Part shown: piece after piece, positions 11,514 to 22,744 of the stretch | Layout of the letters: each line of letters opens with the position of its first letter | Position numbering within the stretch: the first letter of the stretch is position 1 | NCBI GenBank assembly: GCA_963693085.1 | Contig: OY856409.1 | Location: 1,621,163,211-1,621,227,210 of the forward strand | Source of the DNA: Alisma plantago-aquatica | Taxonomy: Eukaryota > Streptophyta > Magnoliopsida > Alismatales > Alismataceae | Direction of reading: 5' to 3' | Length of the DNA: 64,000 nucleotides | Position numbers and translations under genes: made by a program | The notes under the pieces: generated by a model | What the model was told of the DNA's origin: nothing | Seen by the model: the letters and a program-made list of their open reading frames with translations, nothing else | Database searches by the model: none

Positions 11514-13517
11514 ATGGGCGACAACCTACTTGGTTCACTCAACCTAGAGGGAGACTTCACGATGCGTCCTCTAGTCTTTGACTACACCAACTTACTCTAT
11601 TAGAAGAGGCGTATGCAATTCTATAGGGATGAACTTTGATATGTGGAAGGTGATGGTCACACCATACAAGGAGCCAAACAGAGCTGTTTCAACATGGAAT
11701 GAAGCTCCACTGAAAGAAGCCCAGAGCCATAAGAATCCTCTATGCAACCCTTACCCCAACGGAGTTCAACCACATCTCATCTTAGGACACTGCCTATGAG
11801 ATTTGGGATAAATTGTGCATTACCTATGAGGGAACAAAGCATGTCAAGGAGGCTAAGATATAAATGTTGAACAATCTGCTAGAGAACTTCAAGATGGACA
11901 AGAAAGAAGGGATTGCAGAGATGTACTCTAGGCTCAATGTGATCACCAATGGCTTAGCTACTTTGGGCAACACTTTGGATAGATGTGTAATCAACTCAAA
12001 GATCTTGAGGACTCTACCAAAGAGATGGGAGTCAAAGGTGACTTCCATTGAAGAAGTGAGGAGCCTTGGTGACATATCAACCGAAGAGCTCATTGGAAAC
12101 CTCCAAGCTCATGAGCCAAGGCTTCACAAGCAAGAAGAGAAGGAAGCCAACAAGATCAAAGATAGTGATTTCAAAGAATGAGTGGAGGCGGTCACCCTTC
12201 AACAACAACTTTCTTTCCGGACATCTCCCTCCTCGGCTGGTGAAGATGATGGCCCTAGTGAGCATGAAACCAACTACACAAAGGGCAAGCACTTCACAGG
12301 AAAGCAATCATCCTCTACTCCTAGATGTTACAAGTGTGGACAAAAGGGACACTACAAGAGTGAATGTCCCAAATCAAGAAAGTCACACCACAAGGACAAC
12401 TCTAAGAAGGAGGAAGAGTACAAGAAGAAGAGAAAGTATAAGAGGAAGGAAAAGAAGGAGAAAAGACACAAGAATGCAGCTCATGCGGCTTGGGAGAAAT
12501 CATCCTCAAGTGGATCTAGCTCCGAAGAAGATGGAGAGTGCCACCTTGCACTCATGGCCTCTATTAGTAAAGAAATTGGTGAGGTAAGTGAGTTAAGCTT
12601 GCATGAGTTATCTAAGGAAACTCTTATTGATATGCTTGTTTCTACCCGTTCGTCTTTTGCTAAATGTAAATCTAAAAGAAAAAGGTTAGGAAAAACTATT
12701 GATGATTTGTATGTTAACTTGAAATTCTTGAGATTAATGAGAAAACTCATACTGAGAGCATTGATAACTTGCAAGGCCAATATCTTGATCTTGAGCTACA
12801 ATACAATGGAGTTGAAGTAGAGAATGGTGTTTACCTTAAGAACATTGGAACTCTTAAGGAAGATAACCAAAGTGCCTAAATGAGCTTGAAACTCTTAAAA
12901 CTAAAAATGTTGAATTTAGGCTTATTGTTGATGCTTGTAGGGATCAGAGGGATGTTATCTTAAGGAAATTTAAGTGCTTAAATATGAAAATGCTAGGTTT
13001 CTTGGTCAAGTTAATGATTTATCTTCTAGACCTATCTTGCCTAGTAATGATATTGCTTCTATTTCTCTTGAGAAAAATTCTTATTTGACTAAATCCATTT
13101 GTTTAGAGGCCGACCTTATTCATGCTAGAGATGATATTTCTAGTTTGTCTTATACTATCATATCTCTTAATGATGACAATCATAGACTTAGAGCCTCTAT
13201 CTAGAAATTCCTCAAAAGGAAAAACTCCCTTAATAAAATCCTTGACCATTCTACCAAACAAAGTGGTACTAGTGGTTTAGGATTTGTAGGGGGAACCTAT
13301 GGGCAAGAATAAATCCAAAGGTAAGAAAAAGAGTAAGGAAACCTCCTTTTTCATTGGATAGTCTTCTGAAACTAAGAACCCTATGATTTTTTCTCATTGC
13401 AATTGTGATGATCATTACTCTACTTATTGTCCTTACAAGCTTAAGGGGACCAACCCAAAGATGAAATGGGTCCCCAAGCTAACTCTAGATCCCAAAGTTT
13501 GAGTTGGGAACTGATAC
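11514..13517 (+). pseudogene. Sirevirus gag pseudogene with zinc knuckle
   Basis: Gag coats and packages element RNA. The start is set at the ATG at 11514 (MGDNLLG). A frameshift brings in NFDMWKVMVTPY (from about 11632), the usual start of the gag capsid fold. The capsid continues openly at 11864-12178 (ENFKMDKKEGIAEMYSRLN) to a stop at 12179. A CCHC zinc knuckle, CYKCGQKGHYKSEC, is encoded at 12326-12367, followed by a lysine-rich tract and a serine/acidic tract. A second, damaged knuckle-like segment lies near 13397-13435. Several stops and frame changes make this a pseudogene. Confidence 0.85.
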
Positions 13518-13526
13518 TCTCCTTTC

Positions 13527-14738
13527 TTGCAAGAAAAAGGTAGACAAATTGTTGGTAGTGGTTGCACTAAGCATATGCCAGGTGATATAAGCCATTTCAA
13601 AAACTTCACTAAAAAGAAAGGAGGTTCAGTCACTTTTGGGGACAACAAGAAAGGTAAGGTTAAAGGTGAGGGTGATGTAGGAAAATCCTTGTGTATCAAG
13701 AATTTTATTTTTGTGGATGGCCTACATCACAATTTAATAAGTGTAAGTCAATTATGTGATAATGGTTATCTTGTGTTATTTACTTCTTTTGAATGCTTGA
13801 TTCTAGATTCCCTCACCTATCAAGTCATATATAAGGTAACTAGAAGTGGTAATCTCTATGTAATTGTTCTTGAATCTATTAAGCCTATTGTTGAAATATG
13901 CCTAGTAGTCAATTCGAATGATATTTCTCTTTGGCATCGTTGGCTTGGTCATGTAAAAATGCATCCGTTGAAGAAGTTGAACAAAAGTGATTTGGTCAAG
14001 GGACTTCCCAAATTGGATTTTGAAAAGGTGAGGAATGCTAACCTTGTACCCAAGGAAAGCAAACCAAATCCTCCTTCAAATACAAAGGAGTCCTTAGTAC
14101 CAAGAGATATCTTAAACTTATTCACATTGATCTATTTGGGCCAATGAGAACTCAATTGCTTTTTGGTTCCAAGTATTGCCTTGTTATTATCGATGATTTC
14201 TCTAGATATACTTGGAATTTCTTTCTTGTTTCAAAGAGTGACACACTTGATGTTTTCTTGAGTTTTTGTAAATGAGTTGTGAATGAAGCTTCTTGCCAGA
14301 TCATTTCCATCCATAGTGATCATGGGAGAGAATTTGAAAATAATCTTTTTGAAAATTTTTGTGAAGAATATGGCTATGCACATAACTTCTCTTCACCTCA
14401 AACACCTTAACATAATGGAGTCATAGAGAGAAAGAATACGTCACTACAGGAGATGTCTAGGACCATGCTTTTAGAATTTAGAGTATGACACTCCAAAGAA
14501 GTTTTGGGCCAAAGCTGTCAGAACCTCATGTTTTGTACAAAATCAGATTTTTACACATCCTTATTTAAAGAAAACCCCCTATGAGCTATGGCATGGTAGG
14601 AAGCCTTCTATCAAGTATTTTCATCTTTTCGGATGTCCTTGTTTTGTTTTTAATATGAAAGATTCTCAAGACAAGTTTGATCCAAAATCTTACAAGGCTT
14701 TTTTTTCTTATCTATATCACTACTAGCAAGGCCTATAG
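13527..14738 (+). pseudogene. Sirevirus pol, protease and integrase portion (5' part)
   Basis: The open stretch 13527-14144 carries the retropepsin site as GSGCTKHMPGD: the catalytic aspartate expected before SGC is glycine. The pre-integrase zinc segment follows (LWHRWLGHVKM, about 13930). A frame change at about 14120 leads into the integrase core, where the metal-binding acidic residues are still readable in IDLFGPM, SDHGREFEN and NGVIERKN. Stops interrupt it near 14274 and 14408. The gene is cut at 14738 by CACTA-1 and resumes at 24812. Confidence 0.87.
14736..14738 (+). other. Target-site duplication, left of CACTA-1
   Basis: TAG precedes the transposon and TTG (24809-24811) follows it, differing at one base. 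With the element and one copy removed, the integrase frame reads through as A-Y-R-V-F-N, which confirms the boundaries. Confidence 0.8.
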
Positions 14739-15330
14739 CACTACTATAGAAATGGCTAATAACGTCACATTTAGATGCATTGGTTGTATAAAAGAAACCG
14801 ACGCCTCTACCCTAAAACATCGGTTGAATACAAAAACCGACATCTATATGTGAAGAGTGGCCAGACACGGGCATCACTTTTTATTTGGCGTCGGTTCCTC
14901 AATAAGAAACTGACGCCTAAAATCACCAACCAAATCTGAATTTTCTAGTGAAAAAAATTACCTCCAAAATTTAACATACGGTGTCGGTTGTTGACAAATT
15001 AACCGACGGCTAAAGGTTTGTCGTGAGGCAGAAATTGGGCCCATTTTTATTGTCGGGTTTCTTACAATAACTGACGCCGATGTGTTTTTGCACACTGTCC
15101 CTGTGAAAATTTTCACCCCCCTTTGGCGTCGGTTTGCTACGGAAACTGAAGACTATGGTCATAATTCGAGAACATTTTTTTTTCGGCATATGTAGACAGA
15201 AATCAAATTTTCTAATTGAAACTGAAAACTATCATTGAACATAGGTGTCGATTTTTTTTGTGGTGACCGACGCCTATTGTTTTAAGCGTCAGTTTTTTTA
15301 AATAACCAAGGTCTATTGTTAACTCAATAG
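14739..15330. repeat. CACTA-1 left terminal and subterminal hairpin array
   Basis: After the terminal repeat come many copies of GGCGTCGGTT and its complement AACCGACGCC, often paired head to head over short spacers; one pair, GGCGTCGGTT then AACTGACGCC, lies near 14882-14916. In En/Spm elements such subterminal motifs bind the element's TNPA-like protein. That role here is inferred from family knowledge. Confidence 0.85.
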
Positions 15331-15434
15331 CACCCGTGCGAGACAAACTCTTTCCCTTTCTCTATTTCATTCTCGATTATTGAGGTTAGGTCTCTGGCGA
15401 TTTCTCTCCGCCACCAATCTATTTGTCCCCGTTA

Positions 15435-15503
15435 CACCTGCCCTACCGCCGTTGCGCCTACCTAGCCGTCGCTGCGCTTGCCCTACCGCCGCTACGCCTG
15501 CCG
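15435..15503 (+). repeat. 20-base tandem repeat in a G+C-rich block
   Basis: Three and a half units of 20 bases follow one another: CACCTGCCCTACCGCCGTTG, then two variants and a partial copy. They start a G+C-rich stretch to about 15700 that gives short shadow reading frames. The block occupies the same relative place as the G+C-rich stretch 48960-49340 of CACTA-2 and is probably promoter or first-exon sequence of the transposase transcript. Confidence 0.8.
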
Positions 15504-15719
15504 TTTCTTCTGGAGCTCGTTGGCCTCCACTACTGGACCGCCGCTTCTAGAACTCACCATATGCCGCTACTGGAGCTCTCACCGCCAGTGTTGTAGGTCC
15601 ACCACCACTGCTGGAGGTCTGCCGCCGCTACTCGCCTACTTCTCCGTCGCCACTCCTGAAAGGTGTGCTTCCTCCTCTACTATTCACTGCAGCTATATGA
15701 ATGTCTAGTTGTGTATTCC

Positions 15720-16600
15720 TGGGAGTTATCAGGAACACCTAAATGAATGTCTAGTTGTGTATCTAATTTGGATGTATATGATGAACCTAGATTTAGAGAG
15801 GACATGCTATAGTATTTTCTTAGTATGGTGAAAGATTCTCAACCTTGTGTATAACATGGGACTCTTATCCTCAACACAAGGGGCTCTAATGCATCTAATT
15901 CCTTAAATGGAAGACTCGAATGATATAAAATCCCATCAAAGTAGGTAGAAACCACTTATATTCAGATCTTAATAATTCCATGAAGTGCACATTATCTTAC
16001 TCTGGAAAAGTATGTGTATAATGTGGGATTAGTTCCATACAATGGTTGTATTTTAGTAAGTCTATTCCCAAGGTCTGTGTGTGATAGAAAATCTCTTTAC
16101 TCTATGCCAAATTCAAATTTTACTCACAATTATCAATGTATAGTCACTCTCCTAAACTAGAATTTCCTTTCGGTCTAAATTTCTTGATGAGACTTATTCC
16201 AACTGAACTCCTATATCATGCACAATGACATTTCGTAATTGAACCCTAGATTTCTCAATTTGAATGTGATTTTGAGGTTTTTTACCCATACATTATAATT
16301 ATCATTATAACAATCCGGAAAAATGTTTCTTTTATTATATATTGGGCATGCTACTTAATTTTATATGGTATAGCTACCACGAGTTTTGTTACAAATATCT
16401 GAATATTAGGTTAAGGGCATGTTTCTGTTGTGACATGTTGAGTTTTTTTCTATGTTATACCCAATACGATTTGTGTTATAAAATAATACATTGATTAATT
16501 TAGGAAGCATTGATATGTTGTTATGGTTGTCCACAAGTGTTTTTATAAGAAAATTGTGTGTTGAATGGGGTTGTGAACAAGGGATTGGTGTTATATTTTG
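15720..16600. other. Non-coding stretch of CACTA-1 before the transposase gene
   Basis: A short direct repeat (AATGTCTAGTTGTGTAT at about 15698 and 15744) is present. Otherwise it is AT-rich and I see no coding signal. It probably contains leader and intron sequence of the transposase transcript. Confidence 0.4.
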
Positions 16601-16617
16601 TTGGCCTAGAAACCCAT

Positions 16618-16860
16618 CCAAGATTTACTCATTAGGAGTAAATCTTGGATAGTCCCTGGTTTGGGACTGTTCTTGAATACCTAATCTCACTTAGGATGTA
16701 AGTGTATAATGTGTATTTGGTTTTCAAGAAAATTTCGGTAGCATTTCCCCGTTTGTTCTCTAAGTACATATGTACTTGGAGATCAGCGGGGAAATGCTGT
16801 CGAAATTTTTTTGAAAACCCAATACACATTATACACTTACTAGTGAGATTAGGTGTTCAA
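16618..16860. repeat. Foldback cluster upstream of the CACTA-1 transposase
   Basis: There are three nested or successive inverted repeats. A small hairpin is at 16618-16648 (arms CCAAGATTTACTC / GAGTAAATCTTGG). A second is at 16651-16668 (AGTCCC / GGGACT). A long foldback runs 16674-16860, with arms of about 90 bases meeting at GTACATATGTAC near 16770. The cluster ends about 130 bases before the transposase ATG. CACTA-2 has the same cluster at 48146-48417. Confidence 0.92.
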
Positions 16861-16992
16861 GAATGGGATAGGTGGTACACATGTATTGTATATAAGACCT
16901 TAAACCCTAAAGTTTTAACCATAAATGCTAATCTTTTAACCCTAGACCCTAATCTTGTTCTAATATATACTTGTTTTCCCTTTGATCATAGA

Positions 16993-19900
16993 ATGGATAG
17001 ATCATGGATGTCCATTCCAAATCGCCGCACACCAGAGTTTATTTCTGGTCTTGATTAGTTTATTAGATTTTCCGAGGAACATTGGAAACAACTTGGAGAT
17101 AGGTTCTACTATCCATGTAGGCATTGCAGTAACAACTTGAAAGTCAGTACTGGTGATGAAATCAAAAGTCATGTCATGTGCAACAAGATTGGACAAGGCT
17201 ATACAGAATGGCACTGACATGGAGAGATTTCAAACCTAAAATCAGTGGATGTCGATAGCAGTGCTTGTATGGAAGAAGAAATTGCCTCCGATGATGTAGA
17301 TGTGAACGAACCAGTTCCAGTAGACATCATTGATGCGATGCTGGATAGTTGTGGGGTAGAGCACCCCGATCCACCTCCCATGTTTCGAAACATTATGCAT
17401 GATGTTGAGATACCGTTATACATAGGTTGTAAGTTTATGAAGCTTAGCGCTATGTTGGGATTGTATAAGCTAAAAGCTAACAATAGATGGAGTGACAAAA
17501 GCTTCACGTCATTGTTGTATTTTTTGAAAGCAATTCTTCCTGAAGGAAAAGAGCTGCCAATCTCAACATACCAGTTAAAGAAATTATTGTTCCCAATGGG
17601 AATGGAGGCCAATAACATACAAGCATGCCCGAAAGATTGTGTATTATGTTAAAAGGACTATGTGGATTTGAAAGATTGTCCGAAATGTGGTGCGTCAAGG
17701 TATAAATTGACAACTTCGGGGGAGTCCAAAACTGGTTCTCCTGCCAAAGTGATGTGGTATCTACCTATAATACCACAGTTTCAATGCATGTTTGCCAATC
17801 CGATAGATGTGAAGAATTTGAGGTGGCATGCAAATGTTAAGAAAAATAATGATGGGATCCTATGACATGCATCTGATTCCCCACAGTGGAAGAAGATTGA
17901 TTTATTGTACCCATAATTCAGTAAAGAAGTCAAAAATCTAAGACCCGGGCTTTGTACAGATGGGATGAATCCGTACGGGACATTGAGCAGCCAGCATAGT
18001 ACTTGGCCAGTTATGTGTGTTATATACAATCTTCCTCCCTGGTTATATATGAAAAATAAGTATGTTATGTTGTCGTTGTTGATATTGGGCCATAAACAAC
18101 CTGGAAATGATATCGACATTTATCTTGAACCTCTGATTGATGACTTGAATAAACTTTGGGGTGAAGGTGCGATGACCTATGATGCTTCACAAAGAGAGAT
18201 ATTTCATTTGCACGCTATGTTGGTTTACACTATGAATGACTTTCTAGCATATGGGAATTTGTCTGGTTTTAGTGTCAAAGGATCTAAAGCGTGTCATATA
18301 TGTGAAGAGAACACTGATTCAATATGACTAAAACACGGTGGCAAGACTGTATATCTTGGTCATCGAAGGTTTCTTCCAAAATTCCATCTGTATCGTAGGT
18401 TGCACAAAGAATTCAATGGACAGAATGAGGAATAGAGTGCACCTAAACCTATACAGGGGAGGATGTTTATGAAAGAGTAAAAGACTTTGCCAATAAATTT
18501 TGTAAGAGATCACAATGTACGATAGCCACATGGAGTGACAAATCTTTATTAAGAAGAAGTCAATATTTTGGGATCTTCCTTATTGGAGTTCTTTGGCAGT
18601 CAGATAATGTATCGATGTCATGCATATTGAGAAAAATGTCTGTGATAGTGTCATCGGTACTCTGTTGAATATACCAGGTAATACTAAAGATGGGATAAAA
18701 TTCAGAATGGACCTACGTGAAATGGGAATAAGGACAAAATTAATAGAAGTAGTTAGTAGCGATCGGAGAACATACTTACCCCCCGCTTGTTACACGTTGT
18801 CGAGAAAGGAGAAGAAAGCTTTTTGTGAAATCTTGGTAAATGTTAAGGTGCCACAGGGTTACTCATACAACATTTGTACATTGGTATCAATGAAAGATCT
18901 GAAGTTGATAGGTCTTAAATCTCATGATTGTCAAACTCTAATGCAACAAATATTGCCCGTGGCAATTCGATCTATATTGCTAAAGCATGTAAGGTTTGCA
19001 ATCACCAAACTTTATTTCTTTTTCAACAGTCTGTGCAGCAAAGTTATTGACCCTAATACTCTCGATAAATTGCAAAGAGAAGTGGTTGTTACCCTATGTC
19101 AGCTTGAGATGTATTTTCCTCCTTCGTTCTTTGATATCATGGTACATCTTGTTGTCCACTTGACTAGGGAAGTGAAAATGTCGGGACTAGTTTTCTTACA
19201 TTGGATGTATCCTTTGAAGATACATGGGCGTTTTTAAAGGTGATGTTCAAAACTGTTATCGACCTGAAGTGAGTATTATTGAGGGTTATGTGGCGAGAGA
19301 GGTTATGGATTTTTGCAATGACGTTTTGAGTGCTAATGACGCTCCTGTTAATGACAAGAATATTAAGGAGCATTTTGTTAAAGGAGTTTTGGGATCACAG
19401 ATGAAAGTAATCAGTCGTGAGCAGTTGCAACAAGGTCACTTGTATATTTTACACAACATTGACAAAGTGAGTGTTAATATCGAGGAACATACCAATTTCA
19501 TCAAGAGACAATATCCTCGAGCCAATTAAATGTGGCTTGCTAGAGAGCACAACAAGACATTTATGAAGTGGTTTGAAGATAAAGTCTTACATCAACTATC
19601 TCAAACACTAGATAATCTTACTGAAACTATCAAATGCCTCGCCTTTAAACCTAAATTGAATATTAAGTCTTATGAAGGGTTTGACATAAATGGATTCTCA
19701 TATTACACAAAGTGTCAAAATGATAAGAGTGTCGTCCAAAACAGTGGGGTCACCCTTTAAGCGTCTTCATTATTTTTTGCAAGTGCAAATGATAAGAGTC
19801 CACGTGAAGCTAAAATGTCATATTACGATGTCATTGAAGACATATGGGACTTTGACTACGTAGATTTTAGAATTTCGCTCTTTAAATGTAATTGGGTTGA

Positions 19901-20100
19901 TAACACCAAAGGAGTTATGGTGGATGAATTGGGTTTCACATTAGTAAACTTTGAAAAGATTGGCGAGAAGGGTGAACCATTCATAATGGCATCACAGGCG
20001 AAATAAGTATTTATATCGATGATCCTGCAAATGATAAATGTTTGGTTGTTCATCATGGTAAAAGAAAGTTCATTGAAGATCCTATAGATGAAGAACAGTA
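16993..20100 (+). pseudogene. CACTA-1 TNP2-like transposase pseudogene
   Basis: This transposase cuts and joins CACTA ends in the nucleus. The start is the conserved ATG beginning MDRSWMS. Domains run in order. A transposase-associated N-terminal domain with a zinc-binding C/H cluster (YPCRHCSNNLK) comes first. Next is the Transposase_21 core (GMNPYGTLSSQHSTWPV, about 17960-18060; NDIDIYLEPLIDDL, about 18110). Then MHIEKNVCDSVIGTLLNI follows at 18620, a DUF4218-like region at 18900-19240 (LEMYFPPSFFDIMVHLV), and a DUF4216-like region at 19810-20005 (FKCNWVDNTKGVMVDELGF). In-frame stops occur from 17056 on, and there is a frameshift near 19230. It parallels the CACTA-2 copy. Confidence 0.92.
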
Positions 20101-20275
20101 ATAAGATAAGTATGATGACTCCAGTCCATTCTCAGTTGGGTTGCCAACACCACCAAATATTGAAGCTAATGATGACTTCTATGTATGTAGAGATCACAAT
20201 GAATGATTGTTAATTGATAAAAGATCGCAATATTAGAGGCATGCATGTTTATATTTTTTATATGTTTTATTTTTC

Positions 20276-20398
20276 TGAATGTGAACTTTACAATGTGGAT
20301 GTGAACTTTACAATGTGAATTACTTTATAATGTGAATGTGAACTTTATAATGTGAATTACTTTACAATGTGAACTTTACAATGTGAATGTGAACTTTT
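20276..20398 (+). repeat. Minisatellite GTGAACTTTACAATGTGAAT
   Basis: Six to seven imperfect units built from GAACTTTACAATGTG and GAATTACTTTA segments end just before the ATG of the second CACTA-1 gene. They lie in the intergenic space between the transposase and that gene. Confidence 0.85.
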
Positions 20399-20400
20399 AG

Positions 20401-22436
20401 ATGGCTGAGCATTCTCCTGATGATTGTGCTGATGATTACCGTGAGGGTGAGGACATCAATGCACCACCTCATAATGTAAGTTTTAAAAATATATCCCTGA
20501 GGTTTCTATCTATATGTTCATTTATAGTTATATCCTATAAGTGTTTTTTTTTATCAAATTTTAGGTTGGCGATGTACCCCCTGAAGAAATTGGGGCACTT
20601 GATGAGAAGAAAAAAAAATTGAGAAAGTGAGGGGCATCACAATGATGAAAAAGTTACTACAACAAAGGGGCAATGGACCCAAACTGGCTGTGGATTTCGA
20701 TAATGCAGGAAATCCAGTTGGAGTGAACCGCAACTCATTTATTTCATATCTTGGGGTTCTTACTTGCAACCATTGTAGTCCTATCTTTGAATTTTGGCAT
20801 AAAGTTCCTAAGAGGAAGAAAGACTTAGTATGGAAGGAACTATGCGTGATTTATTATTATTTGCAATTCTATATTTTTAGATTACTAATTTTTAGGATAC
20901 TAGTTAATAGCAATTATATTTTGCAGAGTATATTTGATCTAGATGAAAAGATGCATCTTAAATGCATGATGTAGTTTTGTGGGAGGGTCCTAAGGAACTA
21001 TAGGACAAATCTCACCTGAGATTACATACGTGATGCTGAGAAGAGGTTCTTGGTTGATTTGCAATTATAGACACTGATCACTTTTTGACTAACTCTACAC
21101 TAGAAATTTTTGTTTGTATTCTCTTTAAAAAATAAATTTAGGCAGAAGGTAGCCACTGAGCAATGGAACTACTTGGACCCCAAAGACTGGGAGGAGTTTG
21201 TTACCCAAAGGAAAATACATGAATTCAAGGTATTAAGCGCCGCTCCCAATTTAATTAATATACGTTCTTATGTATTCACCTATTCAAGATTAACCTTTAG
21301 TGTTACTAACCAAATAAACATGCTTACTAACAAGGCTATGAGCAATGCTCAAAGAGATAGGCATGCACTGAATGTGCATGACAACACAATGGGTCCAAGA
21401 GGCTATGCAGGCATTCACCAAAGACTACAGACTGAGTCTACTGCTCTGTCTGCTGCTACTCAAGAGTCCTCGACAATTGGTCCCACACCTCTACCTTGCC
21501 ATGCTATGTGGATAGTTGGGAGGCAAACCAATAAGGGAGATATAACGAATCCCACAAGTGCTGAGGTGGCTGCAAAAATGGTAAAATTCAACTCTTAGAG
21601 AAATCGATCGATATTGATTATTGTTATGTTTACTTACCAATTTCTGTTGATGGCGATTAGCGGGAGCTACACGAGCAGAGGAAGGAAGGAAAGTTCATCC
21701 CTCAGGGCACAAGTGATGAACTGCCAGTTGCTCTGGGTAACCCATAGCATCCTGGATGTGTTAGGGTGCAGGCGCTGGTGTGGGCATCAAAGCGTTCTTT
21801 GGGCCATCCTAGTGCAAACCTGTCTCAAAAGTGGGATTTTCACAAGTTGAGATAACCTATTCTTTTTTTGAATGTTATTGCGAAAGAGAATTCAATAATC
21901 GATAGCTAGCATTTCTTTTATCCATGTATACGTAGATGAATTAATTGAGAGGAAAGTCCAAGAAGCAATGGTGAAGTGGTAAGCGTCTCAGACAGCCACT
22001 CAGACGGTACTTGTGACGCGTCACACTTCTATTACTCCTACTGCAGAGGTTGGGAGTTATCCTGTAGACCCACCACCTAGCACATCCTCTGTAAGTATTT
22101 TTATGACATAGTATCTAGTCTTTTCAAGATGATATCTTTGTGTATATATGCATATAACATTCTTTACGTAAATTTATAGGGTTGAAGCCATGCCGACTAA
22201 AAAGGCAAGAATATGTCGTTGCAGAGGCACAAGCTTACCCATCCCTTCCATGGGACATATGTCGTGGGACTCCAATACCAGCTGGTGCGGTTCGTGTGAC
22301 CCCGATATGTGTACTCCTCGATTGGAGGGATCATCCACTGCCATATGCCCACTTAGATGCTGAAACACTTGGTGAGGCAGAAGGCGGAGTGATAATGTGG
22401 CCCAAAGTGGATGTCGTCTATACTAATATTGTATGG
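20401..22436 (+). pseudogene. CACTA-1 second gene, Transposase_24-like part (TNPA/TNP1 type)
   Basis: The acidic start MAEHSPDDCADD is followed by a likely intron (GTAAG near 20478 to a TTTTAG near 20565). Exon-like blocks follow: GPKLAVDFDNAGNPVGVNRN (20675), KVPKRKKDLVWKELC (about 20803), QKVATEQWNYLDPKDWEEF (about 21142) and AMSNAQRDRHALN (about 21337). A C-terminal block ends near 22436 (GVIMWPKVDVVY). They are separated by probable introns with GT/AG ends. In this family the protein binds subterminal repeats. Stops and frame changes within exon-like blocks (for example after VPPEEIGALDEKKKKLRK) indicate decay. Confidence 0.75.
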
Positions 22437-22744
22437 TAAATTTACATTGCTTTAATTTATTATTATGTATATATGAGTCAATTGATCTGAAACTATATAT
22501 ACAGGTCAAAAATATAACACCCGCTACATCTCGGCCTCTACCTCTACCTCCACAACTACCAAATTGGTTTTAAAGGGACCAACATGCCTTGTTAGGTCCT
22601 AATTGTAGGGGTATGGCAGTATGGATCGACATACATGATCGAAATTGCCCTATAAATGTTACAACCCTGGAGGATGTTGTAGGTCAATCATACCATAACA
22701 ATCTATTTATACAAATTTTGCGTACGTATTAATGCATAGGTATT

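Noticed and set aside
15478..15708. Open frame rich in Arg, Ser and Leu
   Set aside because: Derived from the 20-base tandem repeat and G+C-rich block of CACTA-1; no homology recognised and not part of the transposase frame.
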